The position numbers and the translations under genes are program-made. Positions 19,591-29,088 of a stretch of 64,000 bases of DNA are shown one piece after another; position 1 is the stretch's first letter, and the number at the start of each line of letters is the position of its first letter. The notes beneath the pieces are model-generated. The model did not search any database, was not told where the DNA came from, and was given only the letters and a program-made list of their open reading frames with translations. Source of the DNA: Saccharospirillum alexandrii (lineage in GTDB: Bacteria; Pseudomonadota; Gammaproteobacteria; Pseudomonadales; Natronospirillaceae); contig NZ_RCIP01000001.1 in NCBI RefSeq assembly GCF_004000275.1, positions 488,749-552,748 of the forward strand, read 5' to 3'.

Positions 19591-20706
19591 ATGATATCCC
19601 TGTTGAAACAGGCCATTCAGCGCCTGGTTAACCCCATGTCTGGTCCCCGCTTTCAGCTGGATCCGTTTGAGCCGTTGTCAGCTCAGCCGGATCGTGAGCT
19701 CGATGTGTTGCTGGAACGGCTGGCCGTTGACGAAGATACCCTTGAGATCCACCTGGCATTGGGTGAGCTGTTTCGAAAGCGAGGCCAGATCGACCGTGCC
19801 ATTCGCGTGCATGAGGCCATGCTTGAAGCCGATTTATCCGAATCGGATACGAGCAGAGTGAGGGTAGAGCTGGCGCAGGATTTTTTCTCCGGTGGCTTTC
19901 TCGGTCACGCTGAATCCATACTCGAATCGATGATCGTGGGCGATGGTATGCTCGATTCAGCCCGGGCATTTCGCCTGTGGCTTGCAGTGCTGGAGCGCGA
20001 GCAGGAGTGGGAGCGCGCGATCGAACTGGTGCAGAAATACGGCCAGGCAGGGTCCGGCAGCATCCGGTTGGCAAACTTCTATTGCGAACTGGCGATCAAG
20101 TTAAGCCACGAAGGTCAGACGGCCGAGGCACGTCAGGCGTTGAAAGAAGCTCGCCGGGTTTCCGACAGTGCCAGAACCTACCTGGTCAGTGCCGAACTGG
20201 ATACCACTCAGGGTAACTATCACCGGGCGATCCGGTGGTTGCGTGATGGTCTCGACCGGGATGTGCGACGCATCGATGTGATCCTCCCGGCGTTAAAACG
20301 ACTTAGCCGTTTAACCGGCGGCGAGGCGAATTTTCGCAAGTATCTGGAAACGCTGTATCAGCGCCACCCCAGTCATCGCATTCTAAGTGAATTGCTCGAT
20401 CTGGTTGGGCCGAACGATCCCAGGGCCCTGCAATGGCAAAACGAATTCGAGCAAATTGTGCACTCCGGTGCCTCCTTTGAATTGATGCAGCGCTGGATCG
20501 AGCAACGTCAGGACATCGGCGATCGCGCCCGCTCAGTACTGATTGAATCTCTGAAGCGGATCAAGCTGCGGCTCTCGGATCAATACCAGTGTACCCACTG
20601 CGGTTTCCAGTCAACCACCCTGTTGTGGTATTGCCCGCAATGCGAGCGCTGGGAGACGCTGTATTCGCGTCATGAACAGAAGACGTTTGAGGCAAGTAAT
20701 ACTTAA
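19591..20706 (+). CDS. lapB: LapB (YciM) LPS assembly regulator
   Basis: 371 residues. A series of TPR repeats fills residues 35-320, and the C-terminal rubredoxin-like zinc site is clear: CTHCGF...WYCPQC. LapB links FtsH to LpxC and controls LPS amount. E. coli LapB starts with a transmembrane anchor; here the first 14 residues (MISLLKQAIQRLVN) look like an amphipathic helix and no membrane segment follows. The gene is in frame with lapA, separated only by TAG AAC. Confidence 0.93.
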   Translation: MISLLKQAIQRLVNPMSGPRFQLDPFEPLSAQPDRELDVLLERLAVDEDTLEIHLALGELFRKRGQIDRAIRVHEAMLEADLSESDTSRVRVELAQDFFSGGFLGHAESILESMIVGDGMLDSARAFRLWLAVLEREQEWERAIELVQKYGQAGSGSIRLANFYCELAIKLSHEGQTAEARQALKEARRVSDSARTYLVSAELDTTQGNYHRAIRWLRDGLDRDVRRIDVILPALKRLSRLTGGEANFRKYLETLYQRHPSHRILSELLDLVGPNDPRALQWQNEFEQIVHSGASFELMQRWIEQRQDIGDRARSVLIESLKRIKLRLSDQYQCTHCGFQSTTLLWYCPQCERWETLYSRHEQKTFEASNT

Positions 20707-20743
20707 GCACAGGGGTAGGGCGTTGATTTATAACCGAAAATCC

Positions 20744-20771
20744 TTGATTTCAAATGATGAGTTGGTATTAT
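20744..20771 (+). promoter_or_regulatory. Promoter of the tRNA-Glu/tRNA-Gly unit
   Basis: TTGATT (20744-20749), 16 bases, TATTAT (20766-20771), then a GC-rich discriminator (GCCCCGC) as expected of a stringently controlled stable-RNA promoter. Start expected near 20778. Confidence 0.7.
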
Positions 20772-20805
20772 TTGCCCCGCTTTCAGCAACCAGCTGAGTG
20801 CCTGT

Positions 20806-20881
20806 GTCCCGTTCGTCTAGTGGCCTAGGACACCGCCCTTTCACGGCGGTAACAGGGGTTCGAGTCCCCTACGGGATACCA
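20806..20881 (+). tRNA. tRNA-Glu (anticodon TTC)
   Basis: 76 bases with encoded CCA. Acceptor GTCCCGT/ACGGGAT, anticodon stem CCGCC/GGCGG around CTTTCAC, and T-arm CAGGGGTTCGAGTCCCCT are all intact. Confidence 0.97.
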
Positions 20882-20927
20882 TCTATTTTCTGTTTTGAGA
20901 GCATAGGTGTTCTTAAGACAAAAAAGC

Positions 20928-21002
20928 GCGGGAATAGCTCAGTGGTAGAGCACAACCTTGCCAAGGTTGGGGTCGCGAGTTCGAATCTCGTTTCCCGCTC
21001 CA
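20928..21002 (+). tRNA. tRNA-Gly (anticodon GCC)
   Basis: 75 bases with encoded CCA. Acceptor GCGGGAA/TTCCCGC, anticodon stem CAACC/GGTTG around TTGCCAA, T-arm CGAGTTCGAATCTCG. Lies 46 bases after tRNA-Glu, so probably the same transcript. The tail of this tRNA is the seed of the following repeat array. Confidence 0.97.
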
Positions 21003-21500
21003 AATCAAAGCGAAAGCAGCCTAAAGGCTGCTTTTTCTGTTTATGGGAACCGAGATTCCATCTCGTTGCGATCCATCACGTCCCTGTGATGGCCCCTTCG
21101 GGCGCTAGCGCGTCGTTAAACGCTCCCGGCGTTTAATCCCGCTCCAATTATTGTTAAAGCAGCCTAATGGCTGCTTTTTCTGTTTATGGGAACCGAGATT
21201 CCATCTCGTTGCGATCCATCACATCCTTGTGTTGGCCCCTTAAGGCGCTAGCGCGTCGTTAAACGCTCCCGGCGTTTAATCCCGCTCCAATTATTGTTAA
21301 AGCAGCCTAATGGCTGCTTTTTCTGTTTATGGGAACCGAGATTCCATCTCGTTGCGATCCATCACATCCTTGTGTTGGCCCCTTAAGGCGCTAGCTCGTC
21401 GTTAAACGCTCCCGGCGTTTATTCCCGCCCCAACTCAAAGCGAAAGCAGCCTACGGGCTGCTTTTTCAGTTTATGGGGAACCGAGGTTTCACCTCCTGGC
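21003..21500 (+). repeat. Tandem 143-bp repeats: terminator plus tRNA-Gly tail remnant
   Basis: Terminator hairpins AGCAGCC-loop-GGCTGCT followed by T-runs start at 21015, 21158, 21301 and 21445, giving periods of 143, 143 and 144 bases: three full units and a partial fourth. Each unit continues with TTTATGGGAACCGAGATTCC, an 8-bp hairpin TTAAACGC/GCGTTTAA, and ends in TCCCGCTCCA (or CCCGCCCCA), matching the 3' end of tRNA-Gly. The first three units are nearly identical; the last has diverged. The first unit's hairpin should terminate the tRNA transcript. Confidence 0.85.
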
Positions 21501-21524
21501 AATCAAATACATACTTCCAGGCAC

Positions 21525-21557
21525 AAAAAAACCGGAACATTGATCAGATGTTCCGGT
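21525..21557 (-). terminator. Intrinsic terminator of the CsrB-like RNA
   Basis: Read on the minus strand: ACCGGAACAT, loop CTGATCA, ATGTTCCGGT, then a run of seven T. The 10-bp stem is perfect (21531-21540 with 21548-21557). It faces the tRNA-Gly array transcribed from the other side. Confidence 0.9.
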
Positions 21558-21945
21558 TGTTGTGGAATGCCGCTCAGGTCACACCTTCCTGGTGTACCTA
21601 TTCCCTGGCAAAGTGAACCTCGCTCCCTCAGGTTTCCCGTCCTATAACGACGACCGCTTCCCGTAACCGGTTTTGGCCATCCTTGCTGATCCTCCCTGAT
21701 AATGCCGTCCCTGACCGTTTCTTCCCTGCTTCATCCGTCCCTGGCTCATGCCGTCCCTGAGCTCGCTTCCTTGCCAGCTTATCTTACTTAGCCTGGTTCC
21801 CTGTGCAGATAGAATCTTCCCTGTGAACCTCCCTGTTCGTTGCCTCCTTGCTCTGTGTCGGCTTCCTGCCGCCTTCCCTGTGTTCCGCGTGTTGCGGGCC
21901 CTACGCCTGTCTGTGCCGGTTCCCTGGCGGTGTTGCCATCCCTGA
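21525..21945 (-). ncRNA. CsrB/RsmZ-type CsrA-sequestering RNA candidate
   Basis: The minus strand here has no credible gene but carries 12 exact CAGGGA motifs plus further CAGGA, AAGGA and CGGGA variants, about 25 GGA triplets in some 420 nt. Several sit in hairpin loops: CGGC-AGGAA-GCCG (21859-21871), ACACC-AGGAA-GGTGT (21581-21595), and GCTCA-GGGACGGCA-TGAGC near 21740-21760. The RNA ends at a strong intrinsic terminator. E. coli CsrB has the same design: about 370 nt, some 20 GGA motifs in loops, and a terminator. The 5' end is uncertain: no good -35/-10 or GacA box was found, so it may start near 21945 or be cut from the comEA-like mRNA just upstream. Confidence 0.82.
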
Positions 21946-21953
21946 TTCGGTGG

Positions 21954-22271
21954 TTATTCGTCGGTCATGCCTACTTGAATGCGATCCCGGTTTTTCTCGA
22001 GGGTGGCCGGTCCAATGCCCTGAACGTTCATCAGATCTTCAGGGGCAATAAAGGGGCCGAACTCATCGCGGTAGGCAACAATGGCTTCGGCTCTTACCAG
22101 GCCGACACCGTCCAGCAGATCAGCCAGTTTTTCGGCAGAGTCATTGTTGATGTCAACGTACAGTACTACGGATTCTGCGGCTGCTGTTTCGGTGGGGGCT
22201 TCCTCGGCGTGTGCCAGTGGCAGCAGGCAACTAAAGGCCAGTCCCAGTGTGATGATTCCTTTTTTCAACAT
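21954..22271 (-). CDS. ComEA-like helix-hairpin-helix protein, periplasmic
   Basis: 105 residues. A signal peptide (MLKKGIITLGLAFSCLLPLAHA) is followed by a single HhH domain with VDINNDSAEKLADLLDGVG and GIGPATLEKNRD. Small secreted HhH proteins of this kind bind DNA and are related to ComEA, but without other competence genes nearby a role in uptake is unproven. Ribosome site AAGGAAAG precedes the ATG. The presumed CsrB-like RNA lies directly downstream on the same strand, and pyrB is divergent. Confidence 0.85.
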   Translation of the reverse strand: MLKKGIITLGLAFSCLLPLAHAEEAPTETAAAESVVLYVDINNDSAEKLADLLDGVGLVRAEAIVAYRDEFGPFIAPEDLMNVQGIGPATLEKNRDRIQVGMTDE

Positions 22272-22507
22272 CGTCTTTCCTTATCGGTTGTTGGTCGTTT
22301 TTGTGGTGCCGTTACAGCGGGCAAGACAAAAAGTAGCAAGCTATCCGATCGGAAAAAACAACCATCGTTCAAGTATATCTAGGGTATACCCCGGGTGGCG
22401 TCTGGTAACACCTTTCGAACGCTGTTGTGAAGTCGATCACAAGGTTTCTCAGGCTGTTTTCAAGGAGTTTCGGGGAGGGGTTATGTTGAATAACATGCGT
22501 GCGGGAG

Positions 22508-22535
22508 TTGTTCAGAGGCTTCCTTGCTTTATAAT
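22508..22535 (+). promoter_or_regulatory. Promoter of pyrBI
   Basis: TTGTTC (22508-22513), 16 bases, perfect TATAAT (22530-22535). The leader to the pyrB ATG would be only about 20 bases, with no room for the UTP-sensitive attenuator and leader peptide known in E. coli pyrBI. Confidence 0.7.
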
Positions 22536-22561
22536 GCGCCAAATCTTGCTTGGGCAGGTTC

Positions 22562-23506
22562 ATGAGTAACCCTCTGTATCGTCGAGACGTGATTTCCATT
22601 GGAGATCTGTCGCGCACCGACCTTGAATTCATCGTTAATCGTTCGGCCGAGCTCAAACACTCCGGGCCGTTGCCCCTGTTGAAAGACCGACTGATCGCCA
22701 GCTGTTTTTTTGAAGCCTCTACCCGTACCCGTCTGTCATTTGAAACGGCGGTGCAGCGCTTGGGCGGCACGTTGATCGGTTTTTCCGACAGCGGCAATAC
22801 CTCAGCCAAAAAAGGCGAAACCCTCTCCGACAGCATTCAAATGATTGCTTCCTATGCCGATGCCATCATCATGCGGCACCCTCAGGAAGGGTCGGCCAGG
22901 TTAGCGGCTGAAGTGGCTGGTGTGCCGGTCATCAACGGGGGCGACGGCGCAAACCAGCACCCAACCCAAACCTTGCTCGATCTGGTCTCGATCGCAGAAT
23001 GCCAGGGCCGTCTCGATGGCCTCTCGGTGGCCCTGGTAGGTGACCTCAAGTACGGCCGAACGGTGCATTCACTGGCTCAGGCGCTGGGGCATTTCAACCC
23101 CACCTTTTATTTCGTATCTCCCGATGCGCTCGCGATGCCGGCGTACATTGAAGACAATTTGACCGCGATGGGTATTCACTTCAGCCGCGTAGAATCTTTG
23201 GAAGAAGTGATTCCCATGGTGGATGTGCTGTACATGACTCGGGTGCAAAAAGAACGGCTGGATCCAACCGAGTACACTCATATTGCCTCTCAGTTTATTC
23301 TCAAGGCCGATATGCTGAGCCACGCACGGTCCAACTTGCGGGTCATGCACCCTCTGCCCAGAGTTGATGAAATACACCCGAGTGTCGACCGGACACCCTT
23401 TGCCTACTATTTCCAGCAAGCCGAAAACGGCGTCTATGCACGTCAGGCGCTGCTGTCCGGTGTCATGAACGAAGCCATTGAATTGCCATTTCCGGGAGGT
23501 CGATGA
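22562..23506 (+). CDS. pyrB: Aspartate carbamoyltransferase catalytic chain
   Basis: 314 residues from the ATG at 22562 ([16 protein letters not shown]). The carbamoyl-phosphate motif [12 protein letters not shown], the mobile-loop STSAKKGE-type segment ([12 protein letters not shown]), [15 protein letters not shown] and [10 protein letters not shown] are all present. It makes carbamoyl-aspartate, the committed step in pyrimidine synthesis, and forms the E. coli-type c6r6 holoenzyme with PyrI encoded directly after. This differs from Pseudomonas, where PyrB pairs with an inactive dihydroorotase. Confidence 0.97.
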   Translation: MSNPLYRRDVISIGDLSRTDLEFIVNRSAELKHSGPLPLLKDRLIASCFFEASTRTRLSFETAVQRLGGTLIGFSDSGNTSAKKGETLSDSIQMIASYADAIIMRHPQEGSARLAAEVAGVPVINGGDGANQHPTQTLLDLVSIAECQGRLDGLSVALVGDLKYGRTVHSLAQALGHFNPTFYFVSPDALAMPAYIEDNLTAMGIHFSRVESLEEVIPMVDVLYMTRVQKERLDPTEYTHIASQFILKADMLSHARSNLRVMHPLPRVDEIHPSVDRTPFAYYFQQAENGVYARQALLSGVMNEAIELPFPGGR

Positions 23507-23507
23507 G

Positions 23508-23984
23508 ATGTCTGCGATGAACCGGGATAAAATGCTGGTTGAGGCCATTCAGTCCGGCACGGTGATCGATCACATTCCGGCCGGAAAGGGGCTGACGATT
23601 ATTGGGCGTCTGCAGCTGAAGAACGCTGAGGTTCGGCTGACCGTCGGTCTGAACCTGCCCAGCCACGGGGGTGGCCTGAAAGACCTGATCAAGATCGATG
23701 AGTGGCGCTTTACCGAGAGCGATGCTGCCGAGATGGCTCTATTCGCCCCCCGGGCGACGGTTAACATCATTGAGGATTATCGGGTCGTTCGTAAATTTCC
23801 GATTGGCCTGCCAGAGCGCTTTGTCGGTGTCTTTGCGTGCCCCAACACCAATTGCATTACCCATAATGAGCCGGTCGATAGCCGTTTCCGGGTATTGGTT
23901 GCCGATGATGCCGTCAAACTGAAGTGTCACTACTGTGAGCGCGCCTTTGCTGACAGCCTGTTTATTGAGCAAGGCAGCCTCTGA
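23508..23984 (+). CDS. pyrI: Aspartate carbamoyltransferase regulatory chain
   Basis: 158 residues from the ATG at 23508, eight bases after GGAGG and one base past the pyrB stop. The N-terminal allosteric domain contains VEAIQSGTVIDHIPAGKG and the nucleotide site; the C-terminal zinc domain has the four cysteines in CPNTNC and CHYC. It transmits CTP inhibition and ATP activation to PyrB. Confidence 0.97.
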   Translation: MSAMNRDKMLVEAIQSGTVIDHIPAGKGLTIIGRLQLKNAEVRLTVGLNLPSHGGGLKDLIKIDEWRFTESDAAEMALFAPRATVNIIEDYRVVRKFPIGLPERFVGVFACPNTNCITHNEPVDSRFRVLVADDAVKLKCHYCERAFADSLFIEQGSL

Positions 23985-24037
23985 ATCGGGGTCGTGAGGC
24001 GGCCTTCAGATACCCCGGTACATCTGAGCTTCAGGTC

Positions 24038-25146
<1,109 letters not shown>

Positions 25147-25187
25147 ACCCCGGTGGCCCGTCAAAAAGTCAGGATGGTTAACAGTTT

Positions 25188-27563
25188 ATGAAAATCAGCG
25201 AACAGTGGTTACGGGAATGGGTGAACCCCGATCTCAGTGCACAGGCACTGATGGATCAAATCACCATGGCCGGTCTGGAAGTCGACGGTGCTGAGCCAGT
25301 CGCCGAAGCGTTTTCCGGCGTGATTGTCGCCCATATTACGGCCTGCGAGCCGCACCCCAATGCCGATAAACTGCAGGTGTGCCGCGTTGATACCGGCACC
25401 GAATCGGTACAGATCGTCTGTGGGGCTCCCAATGCCCGCGCCGGTATCAAGGTCGCACTGGCGCAAGTCGGCGCTGTGTTGCCAGGCAACTTCAAGATCA
25501 AAAAAGCCAAACTTCGGGATGTCGAAAGCCAGGGCATGTTGTGCAGCGAGAAAGAGCTTGGCTTGTCAGACGACCACGACGGCATTCTTGAGTTGGCTGA
25601 TTCGGCTCCGGTCGGGCAGGATGTGCGCAAACTGCTGAATCTGGATGACCTGAGCATCGAAATCGACCTGACCCCGAACCGGGCAGACTGCCTGAGCATT
25701 GCGGGCCTGGCCCGCGAAGTGGCGGTATTGAATGACCTGACCCAAACCGCCCCGGCGATTGAACCGATCGCGGCCACGCATCAGGATACCTTCCCGGTCA
25801 GCCTTGAAGACCCGGTAGGTTGTCCGCGGTACGTTGGGCGTGTACTGAATAACGTCAACGTCGCAGCCCCGTCGCCACTGTGGATGGTAGAGCGATTGCG
25901 CCGCTCGGGCATTCGCTCGATTGACCCGGTGGTCGATGTCACTAACTACGTGATGCTTGAATTGGGTCAGCCAATGCATGGTTTCGACCTCGATCGGCTG
26001 AAAGAGGGTATCACGGTGCGCCGGGCACAGGACCAGGAAACCCTGGAGCTGCTGGATGGCCAGACTCTGACGCTTGGTAATGATGTTTTGATGATTGCGG
26101 ATGCTGCGGGCCCCCTGGCAATGGCCGGTGTTATGGGCGGCGAGCAGAGCGGTGTCTCCCGGGAAACCCGCCGGGTCTTTTTGGAAAGTGCCTTCTTTGC
26201 GCCCATTGAAATAGCCGGCAAGGCTCGTGGTTTTGGCCTGCACACGGATGCCAGTCACCGCTTCGAGCGTGGCGTAGACCCGGCCTTACAGGAGATCGCC
26301 GTTGAGCGAGCCACTCGTTTGCTGGTGGACATCTGCGGCGCAGAACCCGGCCCGACTCAGATTCATGAAGTAAAGGCCAATGTTCCGGTGCCCGCCACCA
26401 TTGCGTTACGTGCTGACTATGTCAAATCAGCGCTGGGGCTGGAAATAGCCGGTGAAGAGATTCGCCGCATATTGGCTGGGCTGGGCTTTGCCGTTCAGGA
26501 AACCGCCGCCGGTGAATGGCAGGTGGTGGCGCCGAGCTGGCGTTTTGATATGGCTATCGAGGCCGATCTGGTCGAGGAAATTGCCCGAATATACGGCTAC
26601 AACCGCTTGCCGGTAACTCAGCCCAAAGCCGCTTTGGGACCCCGGGGCAAGCCAGAACAGCGCGTTACGACCGCCGCGATCGCTGATCGGTTGGCCGCGT
26701 TGGGCTACCAGGAGGCCATTACCTACAGTTTTGTCGAGCCAGCATTACAGCAAGCCATGTTTCCCAAAGAAGCGGCCATTGAACTGGCCAACCCCATTTC
26801 GGCCGACATGGCTGTGATGCGGGTATCTCTTTGGCCCGGCCTGGCCCGCGCTCTGACGCATAACCTGAAACGCCAGCAAGACCGGGTTCGCCTGTTTGAA
26901 ACGGGCTTGCGGTTCCGGGAAACCTCGAAGGGGACAGAGCAGATCGCGATGGTATCTGGCATTGCGACTGGCAGCCGGTTGCCTGAAGCCTGGTATGAAA
27001 ACGGTGAAGCCCTCGACTTTTTTGATGTCAAAGGCGATGTCGAGCAGGTGTTGTCGCTGGTGAAAGGGGTAGAATTCGATTTTCTGCCAGGCCGCCACAC
27101 GGCATTGCACCCGGGCCAAAGCGCTCGTATTGAGCGAAATGGCAAGCTGGTCGGCTACATTGGCGCCCTGCACCCGAGCCTGGCCCGGCAACTGGATATC
27201 AAGCAACCGACTTTTTTGTTTGAGCTGCGGCTCGACCGGATTGTCAAAACGCAACTGCCTGCTTTTACAGCCCTGTCACGTTACCCCGGCAGTACCCGTG
27301 ACCTGGCCGTCGTTGTTGATGAAGAAACGCCGGTTGCAGACCTGATGAACAGTGTTCGCGAAATGGCCGGAGAGGACCTGGAAAGCTTGACCCTCTTTGA
27401 TATCTATCGTGGCAAAGGCATTGATTCGCAACGAAAAAGCGTGGCTCTGGGCTTGACCTGGCAGAATCCTTCGCGCACTCTTACTGATGAAGAAGTAAAC
27501 AGTTTGATGGATTCGATCATCAACACCTTGCAGACGAGGTTCGATGCTGCGCTGAGGAACTGA
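25188..27563 (+). CDS. pheT: Phenylalanyl-tRNA synthetase beta subunit
   Basis: 791 residues, full length. Domains in order: an N-terminal OB-fold tRNA-binding region (about 40-150, [15 protein letters not shown]), the B3/B4 editing domain (about 210-385), B5, a degenerate class II core, and the C-terminal FDX-ACB anticodon domain ([20 protein letters not shown] onward). Partner of PheS. ihfA starts three bases after the stop. Confidence 0.98.
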   Translation: MKISEQWLREWVNPDLSAQALMDQITMAGLEVDGAEPVAEAFSGVIVAHITACEPHPNADKLQVCRVDTGTESVQIVCGAPNARAGIKVALAQVGAVLPGNFKIKKAKLRDVESQGMLCSEKELGLSDDHDGILELADSAPVGQDVRKLLNLDDLSIEIDLTPNRADCLSIAGLAREVAVLNDLTQTAPAIEPIAATHQDTFPVSLEDPVGCPRYVGRVLNNVNVAAPSPLWMVERLRRSGIRSIDPVVDVTNYVMLELGQPMHGFDLDRLKEGITVRRAQDQETLELLDGQTLTLGNDVLMIADAAGPLAMAGVMGGEQSGVSRETRRVFLESAFFAPIEIAGKARGFGLHTDASHRFERGVDPALQEIAVERATRLLVDICGAEPGPTQIHEVKANVPVPATIALRADYVKSALGLEIAGEEIRRILAGLGFAVQETAAGEWQVVAPSWRFDMAIEADLVEEIARIYGYNRLPVTQPKAALGPRGKPEQRVTTAAIADRLAALGYQEAITYSFVEPALQQAMFPKEAAIELANPISADMAVMRVSLWPGLARALTHNLKRQQDRVRLFETGLRFRETSKGTEQIAMVSGIATGSRLPEAWYENGEALDFFDVKGDVEQVLSLVKGVEFDFLPGRHTALHPGQSARIERNGKLVGYIGALHPSLARQLDIKQPTFLFELRLDRIVKTQLPAFTALSRYPGSTRDLAVVVDEETPVADLMNSVREMAGEDLESLTLFDIYRGKGIDSQRKSVALGLTWQNPSRTLTDEEVNSLMDSIINTLQTRFDAALRN

Positions 27564-27565
27564 GA

Positions 27566-27868
27566 ATGGCCCTGACCAAGGCTGAGATGGCAGAGCGCTT
27601 GTACGAAGAGCTTGGCCTTAACAAACGTGAAGCAAAGGAAATGGTCGAAATCTTCTTCGAGGAGATTCGCGACTCGTTAGTGCATAACGAACAGGTTAAG
27701 CTCTCGGGGTTCGGTAATTTTGATCTCCGAGACAAGCGTCAGCGCCCTGGCAGGAATCCGAAGACGGGAGAGGAAATCCCGATTTCAGCGCGCAGGGTTG
27801 TGACATTCCGTCCCGGTCAGAAGCTTAAGGTAAAAGTCGAGGCATATGCTGGAACCGAGCCAGAATAA
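27566..27868 (+). CDS. ihfA: Integration host factor alpha subunit
   Basis: 100 residues. [24 protein letters not shown] and the beta-arm [21 protein letters not shown] are diagnostic of IhfA. Partner of IhfB in this window. Co-transcription with pheST is conserved. Its 3' end overlaps the next gene by 23 bases. Confidence 0.97.
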   Translation: MALTKAEMAERLYEELGLNKREAKEMVEIFFEEIRDSLVHNEQVKLSGFGNFDLRDKRQRPGRNPKTGEEIPISARRVVTFRPGQKLKVKVEAYAGTEPE

Positions 27869-28208
27869 TGAATTGCCTCCTATCCCAGGGAAGCGATACT
27901 TCACCATCGGTGAGGTCAGTGAACTGTGTGCCGTCAAACCACATGTCCTGCGTTATTGGGAACAGGAGTTTCCGCAGCTCAGTCCGGTAAAGCGTCGGGG
28001 TAATCGTCGTTATTACCAACGAGACGATGTCGTGCTGATCCGCCAGATTCGCCACCTTCTCTATGAAGATGGCTTTACCATTGGTGGCGCCCGGCAAAAA
28101 CTGTCCGATCCGGAAGAGGGCGAAGTCATGCAGCATCAGCATCAAGCCCTGATACAGGATATGATTCGCGAACTCGAAGCTGTATTAAAGTTGCTTTCTG
28201 ACGATTAA
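27846..28208 (+). CDS. MerR family transcriptional regulator
   Basis: 120 residues. Winged-helix MerR domain: [26 protein letters not shown] followed by a GNRRYY wing, then a short dimerisation helix (residues 75-118). There is no metal- or drug-binding C-terminal domain. Proteins of this short type follow ihfA in many gammaproteobacteria; the target is not known to me. The start overlaps ihfA, and tRNA-Pro follows 53 bases later. Confidence 0.9.
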   Translation: MLEPSQNNELPPIPGKRYFTIGEVSELCAVKPHVLRYWEQEFPQLSPVKRRGNRRYYQRDDVVLIRQIRHLLYEDGFTIGGARQKLSDPEEGEVMQHQHQALIQDMIRELEAVLKLLSDD

Positions 28209-28221
28209 TCGTCAAAAAGGT

Positions 28222-28249
28222 TTGATTTTTCAACTGCTTAGCGTATTAT
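28222..28249 (+). promoter_or_regulatory. Promoter of tRNA-Pro
   Basis: TTGATT (28222-28227), 16 bases, TATTAT (28244-28249) and a CGCG discriminator; same -35 and -10 hexamers and spacing as the tRNA-Glu promoter in this window. Confidence 0.7.
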
Positions 28250-28261
28250 TCGCGACGTTTT

Positions 28262-28338
28262 CGGGCATTAGCGCAGTCTGGTAGCGCATCGTCATGGGGT
28301 GGCGAGGGTCGCAGGTTCAAATCCTGCATGCCCGACCA
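28262..28338 (+). tRNA. tRNA-Pro (anticodon GGG)
   Basis: 77 bases with encoded CCA. Acceptor CGGGCAT/ATGCCCG, anticodon stem TCGTC/GGCGA around ATGGGGT, T-arm GCAGGTTCAAATCCTGC. Position after ihfA-merR is conserved in Pseudomonas-like genomes. Confidence 0.97.
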
Positions 28339-28640
28339 AAAACACCACAAAAGAGCCGGCTGAGAAGTCGGCTTTTTTGTGCCTACAGTTAAGGAAAATC
28401 GTGGGGTGGCTCGAGCCGTAGCCGGAACGCCGGCCGGATCCAATCCTGCATATCCGACCAAAAACACCACAAAAGAGCCGGCTGTGAAGTCGGCTTTTTT
28501 GTGCCTACAGGTAAGGAAAATCGTGGGGTGGCTCGAGCCGTAGCCGGAACGCCGGCCGGATCCAATCCTGCATGCCCGACAAAAATCACCACAAAAGAGC
28601 CGGCTGAGAAGCCGGCTTTTTTGTGTCTGATGGTTAAAAA
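28339..28640 (+). repeat. Tandem 122-bp repeats: terminator plus 3' half of tRNA-Pro
   Basis: Terminator hairpins (AGCCGGCT, GAGA/GTGA loop, AGTCGGCT or AGCCGGCT, then six T) start at 28354, 28476 and 28598: exact 122-base period, two full units plus a third hairpin. Between hairpins each unit carries ATCGT-GGGGTGGC, corresponding to the anticodon arm of tRNA-Pro with CAT missing, then AATCCTGCAT(A/G)(T/C)CCGAC, the T-arm and acceptor end, some with ACCA. So the unit is a degraded 3' half of the tRNA plus its terminator. Confidence 0.85.
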
Positions 28641-28944
28641 ACTCAATTCTCGGGAGGGTTACGCTGTGAGCGTCGGCTGCCGGTGTTGCCTCCGCGGGGA
28701 AGTCCGCAACATGGACTAAAACGCCAGGAGCGTTTTAGCTGAGCGCAGCGAGCCCAAAGGGTGAATCCCATGGATGGGATTCATAACATGCGGTCGAGGC
28801 TCCATGGACGGATTGAGTGGGTGGCATTCCGCCCGACCCCGCAGGGGCAACTCCGGTGGCCGATGCGGGCCAGGGCCACTTAGTAAGTTCCGAAACCTGA
28901 GTAATCGTTACGTGTTGTCGGTCTTCTGCCCCAAGCGGCAAAGA
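28641..28944. other. Gene-free structured region before fliE
   Basis: No credible protein gene. Perfect hairpins: CTAAAACGC-CAGGA-GCGTTTTAG (28716-28738) and GAATCCCA-TGGA-TGGGATTC (28763-28782, extendable by two pairs); weaker ones GGGTGG/CCGCCC (28819-28834) and CCCC/GGGG (28837-28847). Two perfect hairpins have GGA in the loop. It may be a dispersed palindromic element of this genome or a small structured RNA. Pseudomonas has fleQ-fleSR upstream of fliE; these are absent here. Confidence 0.5.
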
Positions 28945-28961
28945 TTGGCCCATCCTTTGCT
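28945..28961 (+). promoter_or_regulatory. Sigma-54 promoter of the fliE operon
   Basis: TTGGCCCATCCTTTGCT: GG at 28947-28948, exactly ten bases, GC at 28959-28960, with TTTGC as in the consensus TTGGCACG-N4-TTGCW. Start expected near 28972. In Pseudomonas fliE is a FleQ/RpoN-dependent operon. Confidence 0.75.
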
Positions 28962-29088
28962 CTGTCTCCCTTGTCAGTGGTCATTTCGAGCGTAAAGCGA
29001 CTGTATTTTGTCGCCCCCAGCCCGAATCGACCCGAATCACCGGTTTTTTTGACGCTCCTGATGGCCGGAGTGTTTGAGGGGAATACAG

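Noticed and set aside
20798-21136. 112-codon plus-strand frame through the two tRNA genes
   Set aside because: It reads through tRNA-Glu and tRNA-Gly and into the repeat array; a tRNA artefact.
21003-21500. The tRNA-Gly and tRNA-Pro arrays as CRISPR
   Set aside because: Units are 143 and 122 bp with almost no variable spacers, contain terminators and tRNA pieces, and no cas genes are near.
21748-22382. Plus-strand reading frames across the CAGGGA-rich region and through the comEA-like gene
   Set aside because: They are low-complexity Leu/Pro/Cys frames antisense to the comEA-like gene and the structured RNA, with no ribosome site or recognisable domain.
28246-28646. Minus-strand frames encoding repeated GLDPAGVPATARATP-type peptides
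   Set aside because: They are translations of the tRNA-Pro repeat array and tRNA, a common source of false proteins; no ribosome sites.
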